Below, one piece after another: positions 1 to 11,120 of a stretch of 64,000 nt of DNA. Source of the DNA: Crambe crambe (lineage: Eukaryota; Porifera; Demospongiae; Poecilosclerida; Crambeidae); the NCBI GenBank assembly GCA_963924555.1, contig OZ004587.1, positions 6,650,075 to 6,714,074 on the forward strand, read 5' to 3'. The position numbers and the translations under genes are program-made. How positions within the stretch are numbered: the stretch's first letter is position 1; each line of letters begins with the position of its first letter. The notes below the pieces were generated by a model that was given only the letters and a program-made list of their open reading frames with translations, had not been told where the DNA came from and did no database searches.

Positions 1-10
1 GCCGGTCAGT

Positions 11-3000
11 ATGGAGCAGTGGAGGGCCAGTGTTGGCCTGAATAATGCTTCCCGTTCTCGTGCTTTGATCACCATCTCCCCAAACCACATTCTAGAAAAG
101 ATCCTACTCTCACAAATAGGTTGGTACAGTCTCTTTTTGTCTGATGTGAGCAGCTAGTTTATCCATACAGTCTATACCTTTATAAAAGTATGAATGCATG
201 AATCATGGTTGGAAAGATTATATCAAACATCAGAAAACTTAAAATTGAACAATATCTAGATAATGCATACAAGTGAAGCTATAGTGAGCTACCTGATTAC
301 TTATGATATTCATAGTAGGTTCAATAACTTAATGCTTCCACTGATGTATCTATAAGGGTGTTATGTAACTTATTATTTTGTCTACTTTCTGGGTTAAGAT
401 GAAAAATTTTGATCTTTGTTTTATTATGTACTATAATTTTGCTTGTTTGCTGCCTTTTATATCATTTATTTATTTCTTCTCCCCCAGGTGGTTCAGCTAG
501 TAAAGGCTGTAGTAAACAAAGGATAATGAAAGGATTGGGATTGTTGGTGTTTGTGGCCTTCTCTGTCAGTATTGTGGCCTGTATACTTCATTGTTCAGGA
601 GACATAGAAGTCAACCCTGGTCCGGAGTGTAAGTACTGTTAGTATATAAACCAAGTTAACTGTCATGTTCACCATGATATTAGGGAAAATTTCGTTGGTT
701 CGAATTTTTGCTTTTTTGTCAGCACTGAGGCAATAAATTTTCTCACTATGTTATTATTAGGGACTGGCACATTATGCTTTTTTGCTTCCCTATTATTCTA
801 TTCTTTAATTCCAGCTGTATAAAGTCATTATTCTTTTTTTACTGACCTATTATTCTTCAATTATGCTCGTACCTGATGTCATAATTATGTATTGAAAGAC
901 GACGTAAATAGCTATTTACTATCTCATGCGCTAGCTAGTGTAGGCACACATGATAAAGATCAACCATGGAGTTCACTTTCGATAGCCTATTATGCCAGCA
1001 TTATGCTTCCTGCTTTGATAGACCTATTATTCCCAAAACTATGCTGGCAGAATGTGACATGATAGCTAATAATGTTACAGAACCTCCCACCTGGACCAGT
1101 TTGGCTGCAGCCCTGGAAGAAACAGGTCACAATGCTAACAAACTGCATTGGACGTTTCATTTGTAGTATGCCACAAAAATCGTGGCAGACATGTGCAGAA
1201 ACAGCGTGGGAATTTTTAAATGTCACGTGTGCGCATGTATCATGTTTGGCATTACTAGTCATTAGAGCTTAGACCCAGCTAGTTACATACTAGCTAGCTA
1301 TTTATGGTAGCTATTATCATGGAGGTCTTCATAGAATCTGATGTGAAGATACCAGACATCTGAGAAAGTTGGCAACCCCACAAATCATTTTGCTGAAGCA
1401 ATAATGAAAAAAGTTGGTCATAATACCCTCCATGGAAGATATCCTACACAGAGGAGGATCTATAGACTTCTATATTACCAGCGAGCTAGTTAGCAGCTGC
1501 TAGGGTGCACATGTGGTATATTGCACACACGCGATGGTATTCGCATTATTAATAATGTTTGCGGTATAAGAATTTATTTTCGTTCATCAGGGGTAGTCAA
1601 CGAAAGTAATGAAATTAAACGACCAACGAAAAATTCCCTTTATATGGTATTAGCTAGTTCAAATTGCATAGAATGATAGGGTGGGAGAAGTGATCAAATT
1701 CACACACTCAATCATATGTAGCCCACTCTGTCGGCAGTCGGCCAAATTAATAATTTTGACAAAGGAGTAGTTTTAGCCAAAAAAATTTTTCTGTATAAAT
1801 CAAATCCTTCTTGATGAAGTTTTAGACCTATAGAGGCTTGAGCTAAAGCTATGTAACTTGCTAGTCATCGTGAAAGCTTCGTGCATGGAGAATCCAATAG
1901 CTGAGAGTCATGCCAGACTAAGGTAGGCTTTCCAGCTAATACCCTTGAAAATGTGCTACCTTCGGTACCTTGTTGCTCTTTTCTGGACTTTAGTTGGTGC
2001 TTCATAGCCCCAAAACTAACTTCTAGTTTTGATTATCATAATATTAATGTTACTGCTTATAGTTGAGATGGTTCCAGCAAACCTGTCAAAAGTGCGCAAT
2101 GTTATTTGGGATGCCAAGACTGAGTGGTATGACCTAGGACTGGAGTTGAACCTCAGTGAATCAACACTGCAGACCATCAAAAAAGAGAACCCCACTGACG
2201 TGAAGGCTTGTTTCAGAGAGATGCTCTCCGAGTGGCTGAAAATGATAGACCCTTTACCTTCATGGGAGGGTTTATTGGAAGCTCTGAAGAAGCCCTGTGT
2301 GGGACACAAGAATCTGGCCATGAAGATAGCCAGAGAACACCAAATATATCTAGCAGGTACTGCTACAGTAATAATTACATATCTATACAGTTCAGTGATG
2401 TGTCATTATTTATAGCCCCTCCAATCAGAGTGGTGATTACTGGGGGAAACCCCTCAGTGGAGGAGAAATACTGCCTTTCCTGCACTGTATCAGGTGCTGA
2501 AGATTTCAGTCCTACCATCACATACTGTTGGAGTAATAATGAAGTAGTGCTGGTTGAGTCTTTAGACAACACTCTCTCTTTCCCTGTTCTCTCTCTGTCC
2601 CGTGCTGGTCAATACACTTGCCAAATCAACCTCACCTCCCCTTTCCTCAAGGACACCATCACTACCACTAGCAACACTCTCAACATCTCTCTCGATAAAG
2701 GTGAGTGTCCAGCTATGCTTAATATTATATCCCTCCATATTCCTTCCCCATAGATCCTCCCATGTCTAAGGCCTCTGAGTTTACTTTTCCCACTAGTCGA
2801 GAGTATGACACATCTCCAGGAATTTCAGCAGATCCTTCACTATCCTCAGTTGGTTCTACTGATTCAAAAATTATGGACACAGGTATGTTAGCCACGGTTC
2901 TACTAGAAATTTTCGAGTTGGGGGGAAGGGGGAAGGGGGGGAGGTATAACAATATCATTTGCGAAATTTTCCTGCCATGCATTCTTTCATAATCACAGTA

Positions 3001-6000
3001 TTTGGTGTATGCTATAAAACGCATAATCAGCAAATTTAGTATGATAATAATGCTATTGTGTACATGCAGTTTCATATCCATTGGAAGTGATCAAGATAAA
3101 ATTGAAACAACTTGAAGATTGCTTCAATGACATGTGTGATGAAATGTTTGATCAGATCTGCAAAAAAAATCTGAACGTCCAACAAATTCGGTCTCGTTTC
3201 ACCTCCATATCTCTTGGATTGAGGAAGGAACACGACTCTTTTCTTCAGGAGCACGTACAGAACTTAAGCAAGGAGGCCACATTCAGTGACCTCTGGTTCA
3301 AGTTGGGTAGATATATCAACTTCCTGAACTGTACGCTACTCGAATCAATTGTTCACAAATTTGGGGATAGAGAGATAAAAAACAGAATGGATATTTATTT
3401 GAAGTCTCTCAAAGATTTTCGTAATAAAACTCGTCTGTGTGATTTTGCAAAATGCCGTCAGGTTTTTTCCCGTAAAGCTTCGGAACAAAATTTGCAGCAT
3501 TTCATTTCAGCCAAATTGAAACAAGAGTGGGAAAGCTGCACCTTGGAGAACTTAGAAGACCTGAAGTGGGATATAATCGAAAATTTTCATCTTCCTCCAT
3601 TTGCATTGATTCTCAACAAAACAGAATTTGGTTGCATGAAAGTGACATGGGCTGTTCCCGAAGAAGTAGCTTCATCCTTGAGAGTGGATCTGGAGAATAC
3701 TAGTGATTCTAGCAGAGAATTCTGCAAGAAACATGGAATTACATCAATAACTATTGATGGCAAGGAATGCAGATATTCCCCCACTAAGAAGTATGAGGCT
3801 TTCCTAAAGGATTTATATTCACGAAACGAGGGTAAAAACCTCTCTCCATTCAAACTGGCTGGGATAGAGAAAAAGAAGATTGACAGGAGCAAAATGGACA
3901 GCTTCACTAGGAGTACACTAAGAAGTGACAGAGACAATGTCACCTATACAAAATATCAAATGACAGAAGATAAAGTTGCTGAGAGCACACATGAAACTAA
4001 ATGGAGGAAACCACGGCTTGTTCTGATTGAAGGAGCTCCAGGTGTGGGCAAGACCACATTCAGTGAACAATTCTGTTTCAAGTGGTCTCAGGCCCAACGT
4101 CTAAATGACCACACACTACTGGTCCTCCTTCCCCTACGCGACAACAGAGTGAGGTCAGCCAAAAGTATCTCTGACCTGTTCCACCACCCTCAGCTCCAGG
4201 GGGCCATAGCACAGAAAGTGGAGAGCAGCCAAGGAGAGGGTGTGGTCCTGTGGCTGGAAGCCTGGGACGAACTGGAACAAAGAATGAGGGAAGAATCTTC
4301 AATATTTCTTGATTTAGTACATGGTCGCAAGCTACCCAAAGCTACCATAATCATAACCAGCCGACCATGGGCAACAAAGCCAATCGTTGAGAGCACTTCA
4401 ATTCAATTGGACCAACATATCGAACTCATCACGACTCCTACTTTAGAGTTAAGTCGAGTATTGAGGGAAGAGAGGGTTCATCCTGACATCCGTAGCAAAT
4501 TTTTGGACTACGTGAACTTTTATCCAGCAATAAAGGCAGCCATGCACACTCCTGTGACTGCCAACATAGTGACAGATGTATTCAAGTGGAGCCAAGAAAT
4601 GGAGTCAACCCCTCCAACCACCGTTACCCGACTTTACACAACATATACATCCAAATTGCTGATGCAGCACTTTTCAAGTCATAAGGCACACGGCAAACAA
4701 TCCTCGAAGATTGGATCTCTTGAGGACCTCCCTCCAGATATGCATCAACAGCTGCTAGCCCTAAGCAAACTGGCTTGGGAAGGAATCATGAAGCAACAGC
4801 TGACATTCAGCAGTGCTGATATCGGTGGAGTAACTCTAGGACTGATGGAATCAGTGAAAGAGCTCTATCGTGGACAGGATGCCGAACTCTCATACCACTT
4901 CATCCATCTGATGCTTCAAGAGTTTCTAGCTGCCTACCACATCACACAGTTGCCTCTCCACACACAACAGCAGCTAATAAGAGAACATATCAAAATAGGT
5001 CACCTGAGTGTGATGATGAAATTCTATTTCGGTCTCTCTAAGTTTAATACTTTCACTTCAGAGATGGTTGGAGAGCATATCTCAGATCGTAGAAGTGCAG
5101 CTGCCTATCACTGGATGTATGAAGCTGGTGATACTGAGGCAGTTGCATTCGGTCGGTCATTGCATGTGAGATCATCTTATGAATGGAATCCTCTTGACTA
5201 CTATGTTTTGGGTCATTGTATTGCACATTCTCAATGCAAGTGGAAGTTGGACTTTAGTCATTCATACATGGGAAGAGAGGAGATGGAAGTGCTCAGCAAA
5301 GGGATGATGAACATGCCAGAGAAGAGAGAAGCACCTTGGGAAGGAGAAATAGAAACTTCCGATTTCTCTAACAGTGACCTTGATTTTGATAGTATTGAAC
5401 ATTTTGTAAATATCCCTCATCCCATACTCGAGAAGCTTATTTTACTGAAATTTATCAGCAATAAACTCGATAATACTTGTTTGAACAATCTGTCCAAAGC
5501 CATACCTTTTCTGACAAGTTTAAAGGAACTCATCTTGTCGCAGAATTGCACCATTGGTGAAGGTGGAGCTGTGAAGCTTATTAAGACTTTATTTCAATAT
5601 AAGACTCCACTGAAAAGACTACGTCTTGATCGCACAAATATCGGTGAAGAAGATTGTGCAAGTCTCACAGACCTCATTGCTAACAGTGAATTAGAGGAGC
5701 TGAATGTTCATGGTAATAGTCTCTCCTCCAACAGTGTAACTTCCATAATGAAAGGCCTCCTACAGAACAGCACAATCACAAAACTTGACATGAGCTTCTC
5801 ATATTTCTCAGAAGACAACTGGAAGTCATTGTCCTCCCAACTACAGCGGTTGGAGTGCGTGCTGCAAGATTTGAGCATCGCTGGTTGTTGCATTACAAGT
5901 GAAGGAGCAGTTCAACTGGCAGCAGGCTTAGCCACCAATAAATCACTTACCAGAGTCATACTTTGTGAGAACCCATGTGAAACAGCTTTGGTTGGTGATG

Positions 6001-6506
6001 CACTTAAAACAAATTCAGTGTTAACGTACCTCAATATTGCCAAATGTAATATCACAAGTGAGGGAGCAGTGTTACTAGCAGACGGTCTTGCTACCAATAA
6101 ATCACTCACCTCTCTCCATCTATCTGGGAACCCGATAGGAGACATTGGAGCAGCTTCCATTGGCGATGCACTTAAAACTAACTCAGTGTTAAAGGTCATA
6201 GATATTTATGACTGTAAAATAACATCTCAAGGATGCATCCACATTGCTGAAGGACTATCAAACAATTCCACTCTACAAGAATTATGGATGACACGCAATG
6301 AAATTGGAATAGATGGAGCTAAGGCAATAAGTGCAATGCTGGAGAAGAACACGTCGCTACAGCAACTGCATCTAGATAAAGATAACTCAATCGAGGAAGG
6401 AGTGGATGTGATACTATCAAGTCTAAAGAGGAACACAAGTTTAACAAAACTCTACCTATCAGGGAGATACAAACGACCAGCAGGCCTTAGAGTGGAGTGG
6501 TTTTGA
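11..6506 (+). CDS. NLR-type receptor: 2A leader, Death, Ig, NACHT, LRR
   Basis: Predicted cytosolic or dual-targeted innate immune sensor. Exons by frame and GT-AG sites: 11-119 (start uncertain; ATG at 11 or at 526), 488-628, 2063-2356, 2416-2700, 2754-2882, 3070-6506. All junctions are phase 1 and the total is 1464 codons plus stop. Approximate residues: hydrophobic leader with 2A motif to 82; Death domain 86-180 (ends in PSWEGLLEAL); Ig domain 182-276 (Cys, Trp and a RAGQYTC strand); Ser/Thr-rich linker; helical region about 325-560 of a kind I recall from other sponge proteins; NACHT from about 635 with Walker A GAPGVGKTT at 641, a Walker-B-like VVLWLEAWDEL in which Glu replaces the usual first Asp, and IIITSRP; ribonuclease-inhibitor-type LRRs from about 1100 to the end. 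An Ig domain is unusual in an NLR. The NACHT-LRR exon is certain. Inclusion of exons 11-119 and 488-628 is inferred from phase and order. Confidence 0.8.
120..487 (+). other. Intron or 5' flank of the NLR gene
   Basis: AT-rich sequence ending in a pyrimidine-rich acceptor. If the open frame at 11-119 is a real exon, this is intron 1. Otherwise it holds the promoter and 5' UTR for translation from ATG 526. No core promoter motif could be chosen with confidence. Confidence 0.4.
488..628 (+). other. Exon encoding signal-like helix plus 2A ribosome-skipping motif
   Basis: A 141-base exon (acceptor after a pyrimidine run, donor GTAAGT) encodes basic residues, a roughly 20-residue hydrophobic stretch (LGLLVFVAFSVSIVACIL) and then GDIEVNPGP, a full match to the 2A consensus D-x-E-x-N-P-G-P. 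In known 2A peptides the ribosome fails to form the last Gly-Pro bond, releasing the upstream peptide and continuing from Pro. An in-frame ATG at 526 with A at -3 could make this the first coding exon. 2A motifs at NLR N-termini with leader-like sequence have been reported in sea urchin and sponge; some non-LTR retrotransposons also carry them. Phase 1 at both ends fits splicing to the Death exon at 2063. Confidence 0.7.
682..1640. mobile_element. Inverted-repeat DNA element (MITE-like) in the NLR intron
   Basis: The left end (AGGGAAAATTTCGTTGGT) and the reverse complement of the right end (AGGGAATTTTTCGTTGGT) match at nearly all positions, giving terminal inverted repeats of about 18-20 bp around roughly 960 bp. 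No transposase is encoded. The target-site duplication is short or decayed (a TT/TTA-like flank on both sides). It lies in the 1.4 kb intron between the 2A exon and the Death exon and surrounds the Death-like relic at about 1021-1166. Confidence 0.5.
1021..1166 (+). pseudogene. Death-fold C-terminal relic inside the intronic element
   Basis: The frame contains EPPTWTSLAAALEETGHN, which resembles the last two helices of a Death domain (pattern P-x-W-x-x-L-x-x-A-L-x-x-x-G-H). A usable acceptor-like TTACAG precedes EPPTW, but no complete domain and no donor in register were found. It may be a relic of a duplicated Death exon of the NLR, or a chance match in AT-rich DNA. Low confidence. Confidence 0.3.
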
Positions 6507-8549
6507 TAAGGTGAATTACAGCACAAATATTATGTGTGTAGTGAGAGTCCATGAGTGTGTGATATGTCATGGGGGGATTAATTTTATAAATCAATTCATG
6601 GCCATGCTCAACAATCAGGGAATAATGCTGGAATAATAGGGAACATTTTTGGGGAAGCTTAGGCCAAGTGTATGATAATGCAACTGGAGTACAACTTTAC
6701 AAGCAATATGGCTAGCTAGCTGGTAACTAGACCACACTATGTAAAAGTGTCATGTAAGCATGCTGATGTAAGTGACTGTGGTCATCACATTTCCATGCAT
6801 TCTTGCTCTAGAAGACTATGTAGAGTCTTCACTGATGCTACAGTATAACTATAGGCACTCATAAAATCCTTTCTTGTAATCTTGTTGCATTCTCGTTAAA
6901 TTTTTTAAAGAATAATTAAGCAAAATATTGGGAATAATTATGTTAGTGCTTAAGAATAATAGGTAACTGGTAGCTAACATGAGAATCAGAGAATAGAATA
7001 ATAGGGAAAAATTTTAGCATAATTTATTCAACCCTAACTCTTACCTGTAATACAGTATACATGTGGCCTTACTTACTGTTACTTCATTATCATGCATTAC
7101 AGGTCCTGGAATTGCAACTCAACTGCTGCACATGAACTCCATTGGCTAAGACAAGCAGAAACAAAGCAAGGAAGACTAACCAATTGGCTTTACCACTACC
7201 CCATATTAGCACAACTTGACATACACTTCCCCCTTACACTATTTATCACTTGGTGCATTTTTTTATTTGTAAAAGAATAATTTTTTTTTTACTACTAGAG
7301 CATGGATCTTGTTCTTCAGATTCAGCCAGCCATGTCTATTGGTGTCCATGATAGATAGGCATGGCTGGACTCAAACTATATTTTATCATAGTATTCCCAC
7401 ACAGCAACAGATTAATAAAGTTCAATTTTTTATTGCAGTGGAAACTGAAAAGCTTGGTTTGCCATGCCATGTTTCTGTGTTGAATGAATCTGAATAATTT
7501 TCTGAGATTTATCTAGCTAGTTAAGACAATAGAAAGAGAGAACTTAATCTATTTCGCTGGATGTTATAGCAAGAAGTTAACTTAACTACAATAATTTTCA
7601 TGGGATGAAAAAAAAAAAAATTCTTTGGTTACAAGGACACTGAAGAAAGGATTTCTAGCCTTATGACCCTTGACCTGCTATCATTGCTCTCATTTTAAAT
7701 ATACCCATGAAAATTTCAACACCAGTTATTTGACTCATGAAGTCCAACAAAGATAGATCTTTATTTTAACTACACATGTACTCAGAGAGTCAAATTTTTT
7801 TTACAAGAATGATTAAAAATAATAATAGTTAATCAAATTTATGTATAATAAAGTTACTAAAAGTTCATAATCAAACCAAAAAAAATTATGTACAGTAATA
7901 ATTAAAAATATGATAATCTTCATTAGCATAATTATAACTTACAACTATCATGTATAGCTAGTAATTAAAAATAAAACTAAATCTTACGGCTATTTATAGT
8001 TACATGGTGTTCTTAATATAGTAACAATTACAAGTAAAGTATCACTAGTACTCATATAGTTAACTATAGGAGAAAAACTTATAAAAAAAAGGGAAAAAAA
8101 TTAATACATTGTACCAGAAGGAATAATTATTATGTAATGCAGATTTGCTTAGTGTCAATGGAAGGGTATAGATCTGAACTTGTTTTTCTTGACATACATG
8201 GACATGCACATTTAGGAGTAAGACACCGGACCATTGGCAGACTCCTGAAGGATACAATCATAATGACCACAAAGATTAATCATGATACAGAAAATACTTT
8301 TATAAGGTCTCTGGTCACTCTGAAACATTGCAAGATTCCCAGCTGACCAATCAGATTGATTGATGGTGACATCATCATGTACAAATCTGATTGGCCAGAT
8401 GATATTTATAAAGTTTAGAGGGCAAGTGACCCACAATTCAAACTATATGCATTGAATCAGAAAATTATTATTCATACATGTAAGGTCTAGTAGATGTTTA
8501 ACAAATTATTCCTAACTCCAAAGTAATAGAAAAAATGTTGTAGCATTTT
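6507..8549. other. Intergenic region between NLR and MCC (tail-to-tail)
   Basis: About 2 kb of AT-rich DNA with no supportable gene. It holds repeated 'gaataatagggaa' phrases at about 6618-6650 and 6985-7015, a perfect-looking hairpin at 7324-7370 built on the word CAGCCATG, a poly-A run near 7608, and a second inverted repeat around CCAATCAGATT at 8344-8398. The two flanking genes converge, so both 3' UTRs should lie here. Confidence 0.5.
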
Positions 8550-11074
8550 TCATCTCACCTCCACTCCATTTCCTTGGAATCTGTTCATGTAGTTGATGAG
8601 TTCATGCTTGAGTCTTCTCTTCTCCGCTTGCTGCCTCTTCTTGGACTTTTCAAATGCGTCCACCAGCGCACTATTGGCCTGACGAAGCTCTTTCACGAAT
8701 CTCATCAAGTCGTCCGTTATTTCCTGCAATGATATGATTATTTTTTGAATGAAAATAAGCTTTGTGGTTAGCTTGGTGCTTCAATGTGCAAAACATGATC
8801 AGTATGCACTTTTCTATGTCCTAAATGAGGACACCTCTCTAAGGACACTCAGGGGTTTATATGTACATGTTACTTTGCTCACAATACTAAGGAATCTGAC
8901 TGACCTGGGAGTCTTTGACATGGTTCTGAAGGAACTTGAAGAGGTTCTCATAGCGTTCGTTCAACTCCTTCTCTCTCTCCAATGCACTGTTGTACTCGAT
9001 GGAGAGTTCACTCATGTGATTCAGATCATGTGATGAAGCAAGCATTGCATCATTCTGTGAAAAGTTGAGAATCATTCAATACATCTCAGAAGTCAGCAAT
9101 TAACACCCCTCAATTTGATTGGATCCATAGGTGGTCACTATAGACACTTGCTCATTAATCCCGTTCAGCTATGTATCATAGTATGTAGTAAGTACCTTTC
9201 TCTTGCTTCTCTTCTTTTCTTTTCTTCTCTTTTCGTTGACGTGCTGCAGTAACTCGTCCACCTTACGATCTGACATCTGCTTCTGAACCTTCAGACGTCC
9301 AACCTCCAATTCCAATCTTCTCTTCTCCTGGTCCATCATGTATAATTGAGACTGCAAATACAGAGCATTATGTTTATAGCTCACTGTTTTAACGACCCTT
9401 TACCAAATAGAGGCTCCACGGCCTGGACGGGCTCCCACTACTAAGAGACCCTTTACCTACTAACCTTCAGTTCTGCCTTCTCCTCTCTGACTTTGCACAG
9501 CTCTTCAGCATGGGCAGCTTCTTCCATATCATTCACTTCACCACGACTTGGGTCGGAGCTGAGAGAATCTGAGATAGCCTCTTGTTTCTTGACGGTAGCA
9601 ATACCTTCCAATCCATCAACGCATACCATGGTGCTCACTAAATGGCTCTCATACAGACGAAGAGCTTGTGAGTACTGCCGCAAACGGTCCAGATCATTCG
9701 ATGTGATCTCAATATCGGTACCCCCGCTCATCGAGCTGAGTCCACTAGTTGTGTTGGATATCTGCGAGTAAGTCCCTGGATGACAGTGGTAATCTCCAAT
9801 ACCTCTACCACCTCCATGTCTGCTGTATGGGAGATAGCTCTGCAACTCCGGGTTTGCTTCCAGTTGAATCAGAAGCACACGAGCTCTTGCTGGGAGCGAG
9901 TTTCTGACGATAGGGACATCTCGATCGGGGCTCCGTGTGGTAGTATCCAAACTTTCCAACGAATGGAAGTATGATGAGTTTCCCGAGCTGTGGTGACGTG
10001 AGTCGATGGTTTTATACTCTAAAAGAATCTCATAGACGTCGCAGGCTTGCTCACACAACTTCAAAGTGTGTCTCAATCTGGTGTTATTCGCTTCATACTC
10101 CTTCGCTTTGTGGTACATTGCAGTCATTTCAGCTTTGGCATTCTGGAAGGACATTGTCATCCTTGTGAGTTTGGTCTTCAAGTGCTCCTCGCGACTTTTC
10201 AAATGATCGTTTTCGACTTGAAAGCCATTGAGTCTATTGTCCGAGGGCAAAGAGACTTCATAGGAGATGAGACTCTTGATCAGTTCTTGAATGCTGTGGC
10301 AGTTTTGCAAGGAACAAATGAGGGCCATTTCGCGCTCTGCTGGTAGTCCTTCAGGAAGCTGTAGTGGAAAATGAATTATGAAGTGTTGACCCTTTACCAT
10401 ATGAACTCCAACCCTCTAATCAGGACACCTCAAAATTATGTGTTGGGTGGTGAAGAGTTGCACCGTATTACTTTACATACTCTTACCACACTCTTGCTGA
10501 CATCCTGGCCAAGCACTCTGAAGACTGGGGTCTGCTCATCAGGTGCGGTATAGGACAGGACGAAATGATCGCCTACTGAACTCACATCAGATGTCCCTGC
10601 CGATTTCTACAGGGAAAAAAAAAAAAAAAAAAAAAATTCATCACATCACTATGTGATCCTGATCTCCAATTACAATAGTTCAGTATGTGTGATTATCCCT
10701 GCAAATTACTATGCAGTGTTCTCCCTTTATATTAGTGAAGGAATATATAGGGTGTGGTTTCACGCATCAAAGGGTGTTAGTGGTTAATCAGTATTCTATC
10801 AAAGGGAAGATGTGGGCATAGTGGGGTCCCTGTGCTCTGGGAAGAACACTTATATGCCTAAGGCTGCTATGTTCTGACAGTCACTCTCAACTATTAATCA
10901 TTCTGAACTCTAATCTTTACTCACATAGGTTTTTGCTTTGGAGTATTTGTGGGTACCAGGTCTGGCAGATTCCTTCACTGGCTCGTCATAATCCAGGGCC
11001 TTCCCCTCGCTGGATGTTCTCTTCATCTCTAGACGACTCTTGTGTGAGCCTCTTGTTGTCGCTTCATTCTTAGC

Positions 11075-11120
<46 letters not shown>

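Noticed and set aside
488-642. 2A motif as part of a non-LTR retrotransposon ORF1
   Set aside because: Possible in principle, but no reverse transcriptase or endonuclease frame follows, and exon phase fits the NLR; kept as an alternative only.
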